DNA from: Oxytricha trifallax
Taxonomy: Eukaryota; Ciliophora; Spirotrichea; Sporadotrichida; Oxytrichidae
Direction of reading: 5' to 3'
Length of the DNA stretch: 64,000 nt
NCBI GenBank assembly: GCA_000711775.1
Contig: ARYC01000199.1
Coordinates: 124,001 to 188,000, forward strand
Positions 33,335-45,109 of this stretch are shown here, one piece after another. The position numbers were made by a program, and so were the translations under genes. The stretch's first letter is position 1. The number at the start of each line of letters is the position of its first letter. Below the pieces are notes generated by a model. The model saw only the letters and a program-made list of their open reading frames with translations. It searched no databases and was not told the DNA's origin.

Positions 33335-34688
33335 ATGATCAAGATGGACAAAAAGACAAAGCTTTAAAATAAGTAGGTGATTATTAAAATTAATAAAAAC
33401 CATATTCTGATTATAATAGATTAAATCACCTTATTAAATAACTTATCTACTATCAAAGATTAATCATCCCAGTTTTTAAGCAGAGATAACTCATTCATCA
33501 TCTAACCTCTTGATTAAGTTCCTCAAATACTATAGTTTAATGATTCATGCATGAAGTTCAGTGAACTAAGAAAAAAGCATATGGAGTTATCAATTTAGAA
33601 AAGCATATTCAAGTCTTAAAAAAAATCATTTGATTCTCTAAATTTAACAAAAAAAACAAATGAATCCAAAGATGAAGAAGATGTATTGTTGGTTGATGGG
33701 AAATTCCCATATTATGACTAGCAACCAAGCAAATAAACAAGAGTTTTATGTAAGGGATTTGAGCAATAGGCAAGAAAAGCAATAAGAATTCAACATAAAA
33801 AGGAAGCAAATATCTTAACATCAATGAGCATGTCTAGAGTAAATTTTAACTTATATACAATTCACTATTTATAGTCTCATATCAGAAAGTATGGATTGAA
33901 TTCAACACTAAGAGATATTGAGCACGTTCATGAAGATCGAAGACAAATAGATTAACCTTTAGTAATAAAAATACAATTAATTATTTTGTAGGAAAATAAA
34001 CTCAGATTTCTTGCACATGAGAGGAGTCAATCCAAGATAGGTCAGATTATTAAATTAAAAAAGAAACAAACTTTTACTGAGAGACGGCAATCTTAAAAGA
34101 TTTCGAATGAAGCTTTGAAAGATTGGTATTTTGGGAGGTAATTGAGCAAGCAAAACACCTTGTTAACTATAAATCATAATCATCATAAATCCTCAAATTA
34201 CTTGAACTTTAACTCCCCAAAGTTAACTCTCAAAGAAAGATAAAAGCAAATGAGTTAGTAACATTTCCTGCCACCAATTAGAAGCAAATTAATTCAAAAT
34301 AAAAGCAACAACACAAGTAACTTGTTTTAATGTAAGCATTATTTTTATTAACATTTATATAGTGACTGCCATTAAAAATGAGGATTAAGAGTCAAATATG
34401 AGTACTTAAAGATCAATTGCTAAAAAACTTGAATCATCAGACTAGAGACTGCTTTTAAACAACTCAAAAATTAGATAGAACTCATTTTAGAAGTAGTTCT
34501 ATGACACAACTCAAGAAAAGTAATCAATAACTGATATCTTGAAATAGTGCAAGGATATTATATATACAAGCAAGAAATAAACAAGATAATTATAGAGATA
34601 CGAAAGTGAATACTAATTGTTTGATACTAAAATAACTCAAGATTAGAACACTATTCGTTAATTTAATTTAGAAATGTAAACGCTTTGA
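33335..34688 (+). CDS. Unidentified basic protein, 428 residues
   Basis: ATG 33335 to TGA 34686-34688, with introns 33839-33874 (36 nt) and 34332-34362 (31 nt). Composition is Lys/Gln/Ser-rich. Recognisable stretches are VLCKGFEQQARKAIRIQHKK, YGLNSTLRDIEHVHEDRR and LLVDGKFPYYDQQP. No known domain was identified. The start is 66 bp after the previous stop. Confidence 0.65.
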
Positions 34689-35049
34689 GATAAATATAAA
34701 AAAGCAAAAATAAATATGAATCTAAATTAATTTTATCAATGCATTTTTATTCATCATAGCAAATAAGAAATCGATAAATAATAATACTTTAGACATTATG
34801 AAAATAGGAAAGTTGTCAGAACGTGTTTAGTTAAATAACTTATTACTCGAATGTTTAACTAAATAGGAATTTCTCATTCAATATCGTGGATTCTGAGAAT
34901 AAACCTAAATGCTTATAAAAGTTGATATATTGTTTTAGTATTTAAATATTAATTCAGAAAATAAGTTTGTTAGATTCATCAGGAGTTTCTTTGAATAACA
35001 AACTCTTGAGGTGTTAAGTTGCTTAATAACTATAATTATACATGTGTAT
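34689..35049. other. AT-rich spacer
   Basis: The frame continues open after the 34688 stop for ~75 codons, but the composition is not convincing. No gene is called. Confidence 0.3.
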
Positions 35050-35145
35050 TTGACTCTGAAGTAGCGAGTGGTTGAGGAGTGTACATTCTCAAGTCTTAGT
35101 AGATTCTCTTGTAATCAATCATTTTCTCTGCTTCAACGCAAATCT
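35050..35145 (-). other. Pyruvate kinase segment 13 (displaced)
   Basis: Encodes [20 protein letters not shown] and [10 protein letters not shown]. It is bounded by pointers AGATTTGCGTTGAAG (35131-35145, also at 36096-36110) and AGAGTCAA (35050-35057, also at 36069-36076). It lies 140 bp left of the start codon, outside both interleaved groups. Confidence 0.88.
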
Positions 35146-37090
35146 AAAATGCATATAAAAATTAAACATAGTTGAAATAACATCACTGATTAATTTTTAT
35201 GAAAAATATAGATATTTGATTAAGTCATTCACAGCTATATTATAATTGTATATTTTAATAAAGATATTTCACGTGTATTACAGATGGAGCGTAGAGACTT
35301 ACCCACTAAAGTTAAATTATTAAAGCAAAGAAAGACAAAAATCATTTGTACTTATCAAAATATTATCAATGCTGGGATGTCGACATGGTTGTTAATGATT
35401 ATAATTCTCACATGGTGACCACAAAGTAAGTCCCATAACCTATAATCAGATTAATTAATTGATTGTCATAGACTCATGGACAAACTGTTGATAACATTAA
35501 GGAAGCTCTTAGACAGAGACCCAACAAGATTTGTGCTATTATGTTGGACACTATGTTTTCACAACTATGATGAAATCCTTCAAGTTACTATAATTATAAT
35601 TATCGCTCCAGAGAAAGTTTTCATCGCTTAAAATTATAATTAATGGTACTGATTGTGTCATGCTCTCTAATTTTAATTCAAATAAATTATATAATTGTTT
35701 AACTAAAAAAACAAAGGTTAATCTTATCTCGTTTCTCATTCAATTATAATAAACTTCATAATGAGTTTCTTCTTGGTTTCCAGTGATTGAGGCAACTTTG
35801 TTACCTTGTTTACAAAGTCCCATATCTTTAGCAGTCTTAATAACGAGTTGGATAAGATTGTCTTGTCCTTGATAGGATGGAATCTTGAATCCGAATACAC
35901 CTCTTGATATATAGTAAACCTTAATAACTGGCATAGATACAGAGCAAGCGAGAATTGGTACGGGTGGTCTGTACTTGGCTACTTGTCTTGCAATTTTACC
36001 AGTGTCAGTAATAACAATAATTAAGTCAAGTCCAATATCAAGTACAGTTGACACAGCAGCTGAGGCAATTGACTCTACTAAATCTGACTTATATACTTCA
36101 ACGCAAATCTTAGCCATAATAGTGACAGCATTAAGAGGGTAGTCGCCGTTAGCAGTCTCTCCTGAGAGTATGAAAAAATATAATCAGTACCATCAAGAAC
36201 AGCGTTAGCAACATCACTGGCTTCAGCTCTAGTTGGTCTTGGGGCTTTAATCATAGATTCAAGCATTTAAGTGGCAGTTACTACTGGCTTACCAGCAAGG
36301 TTAGCCTTTTCAATCATCCACTTTTAAGCTATTTTTCATTCTTAAGCGATTTCCATACCTAAATCTCCTCTAGCTACCATAATACCATCAGTAACTTCTT
36401 TAATAATCATAGTTGTGGAGACCCTCTTAGTTTTCAATTTTAGCAATAATCTTAATGTGAGCTCCTCTTGGTCCAAGAATGTCTCTAATAGTCTCAATAT
36501 CGCTTGCCTTTCTAACGAAAGAGGCAGCAATAAGATCAATACCCTTCTTAAGACCAAAATCAACAATATCATCTTCATCCTTCTCGGTTAAGGTTGGCAG
36601 ATCAACAACAGCTCCTGGGAGATTCATGTTCTTTCTCTCTCCTAGCTTGGCTGAGTTTTGTACAATGACTTTAACTCCTCCCTAATAATTAATTGATAAA
36701 ATAAAATTAATATATAAATTACATCTACAATCTCGGAAACTTCACAAGTAATGGATCCATCAGCAATGAAAATGGTTGAACCTGGTTGTACACTCTGTGG
36801 AAGTCCTTTGTAAGAGCAAGCGATTCTCTTGTTATCTCCTTCGATTGAGTAGTCAGTAACAATCAAGAGTTCTTGGCCAGATACTAGATCTACTGGCTTG
36901 TTGTCTCTTAACATTCCAGTTCTGATTTCTGGACCCTTGGTGTCCAACATAAGTTATAATATTATCATGTGAGAAGTTCAATCTTGCAACATCCATACCA
37001 GCATCCAACATCTTAACAACCATAATAATAATTAGCATTGAGGACTAAAAGAGGTAAAGTTAATTTATATAGTTACCCCATAGTACAAAT
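35050..37090. CDS. Pyruvate kinase, scrambled into 14 segments on both strands
   Basis: Glycolytic enzyme (PEP + ADP to pyruvate + ATP). The order of segments in the mature gene is +35284-35352, -37090-37034, +35366-35395, -37023-36966, +35405-35551, -36952-36406, +35560-35589, -36397-36345, +35602-35633, -36329-36182, +35643-35667, -36168-36096, -35145-35050, -36076-35740. Successive ends share pointers of 5-15 bp. Joining them and splicing introns 37045-37076, 35426-35471 and 36682-36722 gives 1458 nt, 485 residues, from ATG 35284 to TGA 35740. The product shows [40 protein letters not shown], the active-site block [46 protein letters not shown] and [11 protein letters not shown]. Confidence 0.93.
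35284..35667 (+). other. Pyruvate kinase odd segments 1, 3, 5, 7, 9, 11
   Basis: Six segments in gene order separated by 8-13 bp spacers. The smallest are 25-32 bp including pointers. Pointers with the inverted group: ATTTGTACT, TCAATGCT, ATGGTTGTTAA, TTCTCACATG, TTATGTTGGACAC, CACAACTATGAT, AAGTTACT, ATCGCT, GCTTAAAA, ATGGTACTGATT, CTCTC. Segment 5 carries an intron (35426-35471). Confidence 0.9.
35740..37090 (-). other. Pyruvate kinase even segments 2-12 and segment 14
   Basis: Inverted relative to the odd group, in gene order when read on the minus strand. Spacers between segments are 7-19 bp. Segment 6 (36406-36952) is the largest. Segment 14 contains the stop. Confidence 0.9.
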
Positions 37091-37249
37091 TATAAATTCT
37101 AAGAATTTTCTTTGCTTTAGGTCAATAGAATCGAAGATTTGATCGAATTTAACTTATATAATAGCATACTTAATAATAATCAGGATTTGGCATGAAATCT
37201 ATGATTTAAATACAAATTATAATTGATTTATTTACAAATTTGAAGCAAA

Positions 37250-38131
37250 ATGGAAACAACCAACTCCGACGCCAAGCCTAACACCACCACCACAGCCACA
37301 ACAGTAGCTAAAGCCCCACCAAGAGACACCAGATTCAAGACCGAAGATGTTTAAAGCACCAAGGGTCTTACTTTCCAAGACTTTGGACTCTCAGAAGAAG
37401 TCTAATTGGTAAGTTCTCATATTTGAAATCATAATTATTGTATAATAGAAAAGTAATTAACTTTATTGAGATATTTCAACATTTTGAAATTAAATTATTT
37501 CATTAAAATTTGTATGTTTTATTTGATTAATTAATTTGTAACAATTTATTTTATTCATTGAGCAATAATAATTAGGGTATCTATGAAATGGGATTCGAGA
37601 GTCCCTCACCAATTCAGGAGGAGACAATTCCCCTTGCCTTAGAAAATAAGAACATCATTGCCAGAGCTAAGAATGGAACCGGTAAGACTGCATCCTACTC
37701 CATTCCCATCATTCAAAAAGTCGACACAAGCAAGAATCAGATTCAAGCTTTGGTCCTCGTTCCCACCAGAGAACTTGCCATGCAGACTTCCCTCGTGATC
37801 AAGGAACTCGGCAAGCACAAAAAGATAGATTAAATTTAACAATTTTAATGAAAAACTTATTATATATTTAATAGAATCCATGGTTTCAACCGGAGGTACA
37901 TCAGTAAAAGAGGATATCTATCGCCTCTATCAGACCGTGCATGTGATTGTTGGAACCCCAGGAAGAATTTTGGACTTAGCCTCAAAGGGAGTCGCCAACC
38001 TTGAAAATTGCAAGATGCTAGTTTTGGATGAGGTCGACAAACTTCTTTCTATCGACTTCAAAACCATTGTTGCCAGAATCATTGAGATCATGCCAAAGAG
38101 TAAACAGATTATGTTGTTTTCAGCAACATAT
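37250..38131 (+). other. DDX6-type gene, plus-strand half (RecA domain 1)
   Basis: From ATG 37250 through FSATY. Contains an intron (37409-37575) and an IES (37825-37870). It ends at the pointer CAACATAT. Confidence 0.88.
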
Positions 38132-39115
38132 GCTAATAAATTTGGTTGATAGTGTAAATAAGATAAATGAGTTTATAATTTTAAGGTGTAAATGTAAGGG
38201 AGTAAGTAATAAAAGTAATCATGAGAGTATTACAAAGTACTCATCAGACAGTGTACAAGTTTTTGTCGATGTCCTAAGGAATAGGGTTAATCTTGGTGTT
38301 CAACTCATCTTCAATAGTGAACAAGTTGGTCTTATCATCCTCAGTAATGAAGTTAATAGCTAGACCAAGATGTCCAAATCTACCTGATCTACCAATTCTG
38401 TGAAGGTAGGTCTCGGAGTACTTAGGGAAATCAAAGTTGATCACGACATTCACGGACATGATATCGATACCTCTTGTGAAAAGATCTGTGCATACTAGGC
38501 ATCTTGTTTCTCCGGCTTTGAAGTCATGATAGATTCTGTTTCTGTCGTTTTGCTGCATCTTAGAGTGAATCATTAAAAATTAAAATCAAATCTAACTGAT
38601 AAAACTCAAATGATCATTTATTTTTAATTCAGTAAAAAGTATTGATACTATAGCGTTTAATGAGCATTATATTGAAATAGAAAACGACCTTAGAATAAAG
38701 AATCGAGTAATAATAATTTTTTTATAAAAATTTGAAATACTAATACAATTACAAAATGTAGAAGCAAGAATATCCCAAATGAGAAATCTTTTTTGCAAGT
38801 AATTCAACTCTTTTAGCTGAGTTACAAAAGATAATGGCCTGATTGATCTCTAACTTGGAGAACAAAGTGTTCAAGCAATCAATTAAGAAAACTTTAATCA
38901 TTAATTTATTTTCATTATCTTATGATAAATGAAGCTTCTCCCTTTCTTCAAGATATGCATAGTAAACAATATATTCTTGGGAATCATAAATTTAATTTTT
39001 TTTATTAGAATTTACTAGGTGACTCCCTTAAGTGTGAGTTCCTCCATAAGGTTGATAAAAATAGCTTCTTGAATGTACTTATTCTAGAACTCTCTTATCT
39101 CCATTGGATATGTTG
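37250..39115. CDS. DDX6/Dhh1-type DEAD-box RNA helicase, second half inverted
   Basis: ATP-dependent RNA helicase of mRNA decapping and storage (DDX6, Dhh1, Me31B). First half on plus: 37250-37829 and 37871-38131, with an intron 37409-37575. The pointer CAACATAT (38124-38131 and inverted at 39108-39115) continues on minus: 39115-39013, 38964-38928, 38879-38755, 38570-38244. The total is 1245 nt, 414 residues. Motifs in order: [24 protein letters not shown] (Walker A), [26 protein letters not shown] (DEVD instead of DEAD), [68 protein letters not shown]. The 167-nt intron may itself contain an IES. Confidence 0.92.
37825..37870. other. IES, 46 bp, pointer ATAGA
   Basis: ATAGA at 37825-37829 and 37871-37875. 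Removal joins CAC AAA AAG ATA GAA TCC ATG in frame. The interval does not start with GT, so it is not an intron. Confidence 0.7.
38244..39115 (-). other. DDX6-type gene, inverted half (RecA domain 2)
   Basis: Four segments: 39115-39013, 38964-38928, 38879-38755 and 38570-38244, separated by AT-rich IESs with very short pointers (TA, ATT, ATT). All junctions give the family's sequence in frame ([33 protein letters not shown]). The last segment ends [13 protein letters not shown] then TGA 38244-38246. Confidence 0.85.
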
Positions 39116-41115
39116 ATGAAATCAATATTAATAATGAGTTAAATAAATAGTATTTATAGAAAATTAATGTTTAATCTTCTATTAACATTTTTATAAATAA
39201 ATTTTCTAGCAAATTAATATCTACTATTAAAATCCAGGAAAATTTTATAATAGTTTCGTAGTTAAAGAATAAAGTTATTCTTCAAGTAAAATGGCTTAAT
39301 AGTTTTACTTTTTGATATAAATATGATTTAAATTGGGGTGAAAATTAAAATTACCCAATAAAAAAACCCTAATTAATATTTACAAATAGAATAAACAAAT
39401 TGATAAAATATCGATAAAGGAAAAAAAATTATAAAAACTGAATTTAAATATATTTGGGAGAAGAAAATGTCGAGAATGCAAAAAAGAAGAAATGGTATTA
39501 TAAAAGATCGTAAAAAAGCTTTATATTTTATAATTTATAAGAATATATTAGTGCTTTTAAATTTTAAGTTCAGATCAGTTTAAAATCCAGTAAGTTGTCG
39601 GGGCAGTTCTTGAGATATTTCAACATGGTATACTATTATACCGGTTAGACCTCAATAATACAGGGCTTTAGCTTAAATTAAAATGCAATTTTGAGGGTCA
39701 AAACTGATGACCCAATTCAAAACCCCTGAAGTTGCTTGATTGAGTTTTTGATTTATAAAAGTAGTCCATTAGTGCATACTTTATTAAAGCTTTAATAGAG
39801 TTTATGAAGGGGATTAGGGTTTAAATGTAATGATAATTAGTGTTTTAATGCAAGGTTTGGGGCCAGTAAAAGAGAGTCGGTATATAAATATGGTGTTTAA
39901 GTTGCATTATGGATGTGATGCTTATAGTTAATAACTCTAAACTATTTTAAATTACACGTCATAGCAAGATTGCTCCATAAATCTCCAGCTACTGTCAGGT
40001 CTCACTGTCTTTTAAGATTAAATTTATAAAGATAGCATCTTAATTTTAAGCTTTAGACTCCATTAAATTTTAGCAACATCTAATCGATTGAATTTTAGAA
40101 ACTTTTTCTTTTTTGCTACTAGAGCCAATTATTTATAATTATATTATTAATTTATATATTTAAGTATATTTAATACAAAGTCTTAATAGAAATGAAGTTT
40201 GATTCTAATCTATATTAAGTTCAATTTATTCACAATTAAAACATGAATAATTTTCAAATAATTCACTTAAAAAGTGACTAATCTTTAAAATTAAAAAATT
40301 TCAGTTTATAAATTAAATCATTTAACAAAAATAAAAAAAATCAATAAACTACATTTTATATAAGTAGAAAAGTAATTAAATAAGAAAAATCTTAATCAAA
40401 TAAATTAAAATTAGAATTACTAATTATAAATATAAAAGAAATGGGCTCAAGTAGTAAAAATATGATTTTACTATTTTGCCCATTTTTAATATAAATAAAT
40501 CAAAATTAAGTAAATTTATTGAAAATAATTATAATAATAATGGTTCGAGAATGATTAATAATAATGTTTTTAATATTTTTAAGAATTTAAATATTGACGA
40601 TTTTTTTAACTAAATTTACTGAATAGATCTTTAATAGTTGTTTGTATTTTATAATTTTGCTTCATATATAAATTTTAATTGTACAATATGAAATAGTTGA
40701 ACGCATTTAAATTTGCTCTCTTAAAAAGACTTAATGACAATTGAAAAAAATAAATAAATTCAATTTTTAAATATATTTGAATGAAAACTTAATAAATTTA
40801 AAGATTCAGAATAATATTAATTTAAAAAAAACTATTAAATTATTAGAAAATTATAAAGAAAATAATTTTATAATTGTCCATAATTTAAAAGATAAAAAAT
40901 AATAATCTTTTAATTTCAAATTAATATTAAAAAAAATACTCTTTAAATATTAAAATTCAATGTTAGAGGAAAACAAATTTAAATTATTGTTAAAGAATCT
41001 TTCAAAATAAACGTTTTTAAAATATAAAAGAATTTTAAATGCTTCAAAAAAAGTAAAAAATTATTTTAAAAATTAAAAAAATTGCATAATAGTTTTTATA
41101 TCTTGCTATTTCTTG
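39116..41115. other. AT-rich repeat-region DNA without genes
   Basis: 2 kb, mostly A/T. Around 39590-39910 composition is less extreme and an AAAACCCCTGAAG-like motif (39719) resembles the C4A4 tips of elements further right. Nothing coding was seen. Confidence 0.35.
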
Positions 41116-42219
41116 AGAAGACAATAATATTCGGAAAATACATTTGGAAATTATAAATATAAAAACGCAAAGTTCAATAATTTAAATATAAACAGCCAAG
41201 TATTTGAGTGTAAAATAAATATAATTTGTGAACAACTAAACAGGGTTCTAGCCATCTGTTTAAACTGTTTAATCTTTAAATATAATAATTATTTAAATAT
41301 TAAATATTTGATTAAATTAATTAATTTAACTATAGATAATCAACTAAAAAAGCCTCAATCTGTTATCTTATAAAAATCTAAAATAAACAACTAAACACAT
41401 TAAACTAAAGCTCTAAATGTGTGTAAACTGTAGTATAATTATTATGTAATGAGCAACTAAATAGACTAATCAGATCAACTTTTTGTATTTATTAGTTTAA
41501 TTTAAAAAATCAAAAATTAGTAATTAAAATATTTAAGTATTCAAGAAAATGAATTAGTCTCTTTATAATCTTAACTAATTAAAATTGCGTTATTACAATG
41601 ATACTTTTCGAAAGGATGCCTTAAAACAACATTCATAACAAGTCTGTTTTCCCATTCACTGTAGTGGTTTCAGCAAGACTGTAGTTCAAGAAATATGTCA
41701 AGAGATGCAAAGATGAAGATGCCAACAGGCATTTTTAATATGAAGATAAAGAAGCCCCTAACAAAGAGCAATTAAAGAGAAAGTTAAAAATGTCATTAGA
41801 ATAAAGACTAATTACTAATTTTTGATTTTTTAAATTAAACTAATAAATACAAAAAGTTGATCTGATTAGTCTATTTAGTTGCTCATTACATAATAATTAT
41901 ACTACAGTTTACACACATTTAGAGCTTTAGTTTAATGTGTTTAGTTGTTTATTTTAGATTTTTATAAGATAACAGATTGAGGCTTTTTTAGTTGATTATC
42001 TATAGTTAAATTAATTAATTTAATCAAATATTTAATATTTAAATAATTATTATATTTAAAGATTAAACAGTTTAAACAGATGGCTAGAACCCTGTTTAGT
42101 TGTTCACAAATTATATTTATTTTACACTCAAATACTTGGCTGTTTATATTTAAATTATTGAACTTTGCGTTTTTATATTTATAATTTCCAAATGTATTTT
42201 CCGAATATTATTGTCTTCT
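41116..42219. repeat. Foldback element, 409-bp arms
   Basis: 41116-41524 is nearly perfectly complementary to 41811-42219. The 286-bp centre holds a short frame starting near 41549 (MNQSLYNLNQLKLRYYNDTF) of unknown meaning. The near identity of the arms suggests a young insertion or ongoing repair between arms. Confidence 0.8.
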
Positions 42220-42667
42220 TTAATATTTTCCTTAAAATAATTCAGACTTTCTAGATGATAAATCTAAAATTATAAATAAAGGTATGTAAAATATATTTCT
42301 TATAATTTATTCCAATATTAGTATTATAGCAAAAAGATTTATTTACTTAAAATATTTTTTTTTAAATTTAAGAAACAAAAGATTTTCTATGCAAAAAGAA
42401 AATTTTATATTTTAATTAAATCATATACAATTTTGATTAACAAATATAAAACCCCTAAAGACCCAATAATAAAAAGGTGACAAAAAGGTGACTAAAGGTT
42501 ACATTAAATCTTTGAAATATCAATATATAACAAAATTAATGATAGATGTTTATTATAATATGAAATAAGTTTACAATTAAACTCTAACAATTAATATTGA
42601 AAATAGAGACTTTTAATAAAACATAATATAATCAACTCTGCTATATCAATATAAACGATATTAAATT

Positions 42668-44180
42668 AGAGAATTAAAAACCCCTAGACCCATTAATGAG
42701 GTTTATTAGTGCTTTAATTTGTAAGTAATTTGTTAGGAGTTGGGGATATTGATAGATTTTAATGTGCAATATTAACAAATATATTTAATTAAATAACTAA
42801 AAATTCAATTTTGGATAATGTAAGTACCACAACTCAATCTTTATATTGATATGTCTGATCTATAGCTTAATTTCATTATTATTTACTCTGCCATTTATTC
42901 ATTAATTTATAAACTCTGGTTTTTTTCTATTATCTGATTAATTACTTCCATCCATCTCACACCTTGTAGAGTAGTAATCTTTGCGAGGCATATCGCACTC
43001 TATTATTATTATTGCTGCTAAAGCCCAGCACATCCCACTAAAATTCACCATCTTTCCAGTCTTCTCTTTCTCGATAATAGCCTGGAGTTCCCATTAAACT
43101 TCTTAGCCTTGATACTTCCACCCTAAATGCTATGTTGAAGTCAATATTTGTCACTCTTATAGGTGAAATGTTAACCATAATATTCTCAGGCAAAAGAATC
43201 TCTGTTAACAAAGCCTAACTTGTGTAGCTCTCTTTACTTTGTAAGGTTTTAGTTGCTATCAAAGCAAGCAACTTATCCTCAATCTAATATTAATAATCAT
43301 TTAAGAGATAGTTAGGCTTAAGCCCCAGTATTAATTCCGTTCAGCTTTAAATAATAATTAGGATTAGGATTGTTATTATTGAGGCCTCAAGGACCCCCAA
43401 CATGACCTTTTAACGATCAGAACAGATCGGGCAGGATGAGTGAATACAAAGTTAGACTACTTTAAATAATAATAATAATAATTAGAGATAGTTAAAAGGA
43501 TAAACCTTGTAACCATGTTGATGATTATTGATAACTTCTTATCAAAGAAGTCTTCTAGAATTAGATAGATTTTAAGAGAAGTACCTATATCTATCTACGC
43601 AAGGACTGGGATTTTTTAATTAAATTTTAATCATTGTTTTTGTTATGTCAGAGGTCGGTTTATTTAGTACCTTCCATACGAACTCTGATTCACTAGCTCA
43701 TATAGGCACAACCCCCTTATAATATTCCCAAGCTTTTCTTTTTTTGAGAAACTTCAGTTCTACATCATGCTTTACAACTTCTATTTCTTTCTTGAGGGCT
43801 TTTAAAAGATTCATCTTAAAGTGGGTCAAATTTATGAGAGTGTTGCTTATGCCACTCAAAGCTATCATACTTTCCATCGATTTTATATGCTTTAAGTTTA
43901 CAGTTGGTTTTGCTTCTCAATGGTCTTTCAAATGAAAATACCAGCTTAATTTATGAGCGAAATATCTCTCACATAGCTTACAAAAATATACTTCAACCTT
44001 ATCATTTGTATAAAAATTTCATTATTGCCTTTCTCCTTCTCTCCTTCTCCCACACACTTGTTTGCCATTTATTATCAATTATTGATTTCTATTTTAAAAA
44101 ACAAAGATCTCAAGTGATAGCTCTGGGAGTTATAAATGAGAGTTCATCTCACAGCTTTCACAACTTTTATTAATTCCAAA
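42668..44180 (-). pseudogene. Decayed TBE-like element with zinc-finger/kinase gene
   Basis: AAACCCCTAGACCCATTAATGAGG at 42669 resembles other C4-tipped element ends in this region. Minus-strand remnants: kinase activation-segment-like GTPGYYREREDWKDGEFQWD (about 43000-43120) and a C2H2 finger VYFCKLCERYFAHKLSWYFH followed by LKDH (about 43910-43985). The same two modules occur in the 57-kDa ORF of the intact TBE. Frames are broken repeatedly. Confidence 0.55.
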
Positions 44181-44592
44181 GTAGGGTGTCATTTAGATTG
44201 ATGAAAGTGCTGTTGTTAACTTAAAATTTTAGCACTCAAATTTAAATTTGAATTTATAATTATAAACTGCATCTATACTTTGCAAGCCTAAAAGTTTTAA
44301 GGTAGATTTTTAGAGTTATGTAGAAGAAAAATGAGTGCTAAGAGTCGATCCAGCTACAAATATGTTTAAGAAGTAAATCATTTTTATTTCAATAATAAGA
44401 TGATTTTAGCGCATACCGATTTAGGAGGTGTCCTTAATTAAGTATGTACTAATTTAAATTAAACAATATAGAATTATAAGAGTAAAAATTATTATCAATG
44501 TCTCAAGTTTGAAACGAGCTCTTTAAACCTTCTTCATCTCCATCATAGAGTTTGGCATCCTATAGGCTGCTATATTAATATAGTATATTAAA

Positions 44593-45008
44593 AATGAGAA
44601 AATAGTAAAAATAAAATTTAAATTTAAATTTAATTAAATAAAACTGCCACAAATTTGCATGAGGTTCTAATATAATTTGATATAGTAAGTATCCAAAAAT
44701 GTCTGTATAAAATGGCCGTTACTAAGCACCAACTTCAATAAAAAGTTGAAAAGTTCGAATCCTGCTTTGGAATTTCTATTATTTTTGTTTAAAAATAAAT
44801 GCAAAATAATATTTAAATTAAAAATAATAGAATTTGCAGGATTCGAACTTTTCAACTTTTTATTGAAGTTGGTGCATAGTAACGGCCATTTTATACAGAC
44901 ATTTTTGGATACTTACTATATCAAATTATATTTGAACCTCATGCAAATTTGTGGCAGTTTTATTTAATTAAATTTAAATTTAAATTTTATTTTTACTATT
45001 TTCTCATT
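44593..45008. repeat. Foldback element, ~200-bp arms
   Basis: 44593-~44795 is complementary to ~44812-45008. The mirrored short ORFs seen on both strands here are a by-product of the palindrome. Only a few bases separate the arms. Confidence 0.8.
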
Positions 45009-45109
45009 ATGAATATACTAAATTAATATTTAAAGTAAGTTTTACAGAAGTATATAATTGAAATTAAAAAACTTAATTTTGAATATCATTTCTTATATCT
45101 ATAAACAAG

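Noticed and set aside
34689..34915. Extension of the 33335-34688 gene past its TGA
   Set aside because: The frame stays open, but the composition becomes AT-rich and not protein-like.
35740..37090. Pyruvate kinase pseudogene with frameshifts and a missing block
   Set aside because: Each apparent frameshift is resolved by a short segment on the opposite strand with matching pointers, and the assembled length is a multiple of three.
44667..44967. Two near-identical short ORFs on opposite strands
   Set aside because: They are the mirror images produced by the palindrome at 44593-45008.
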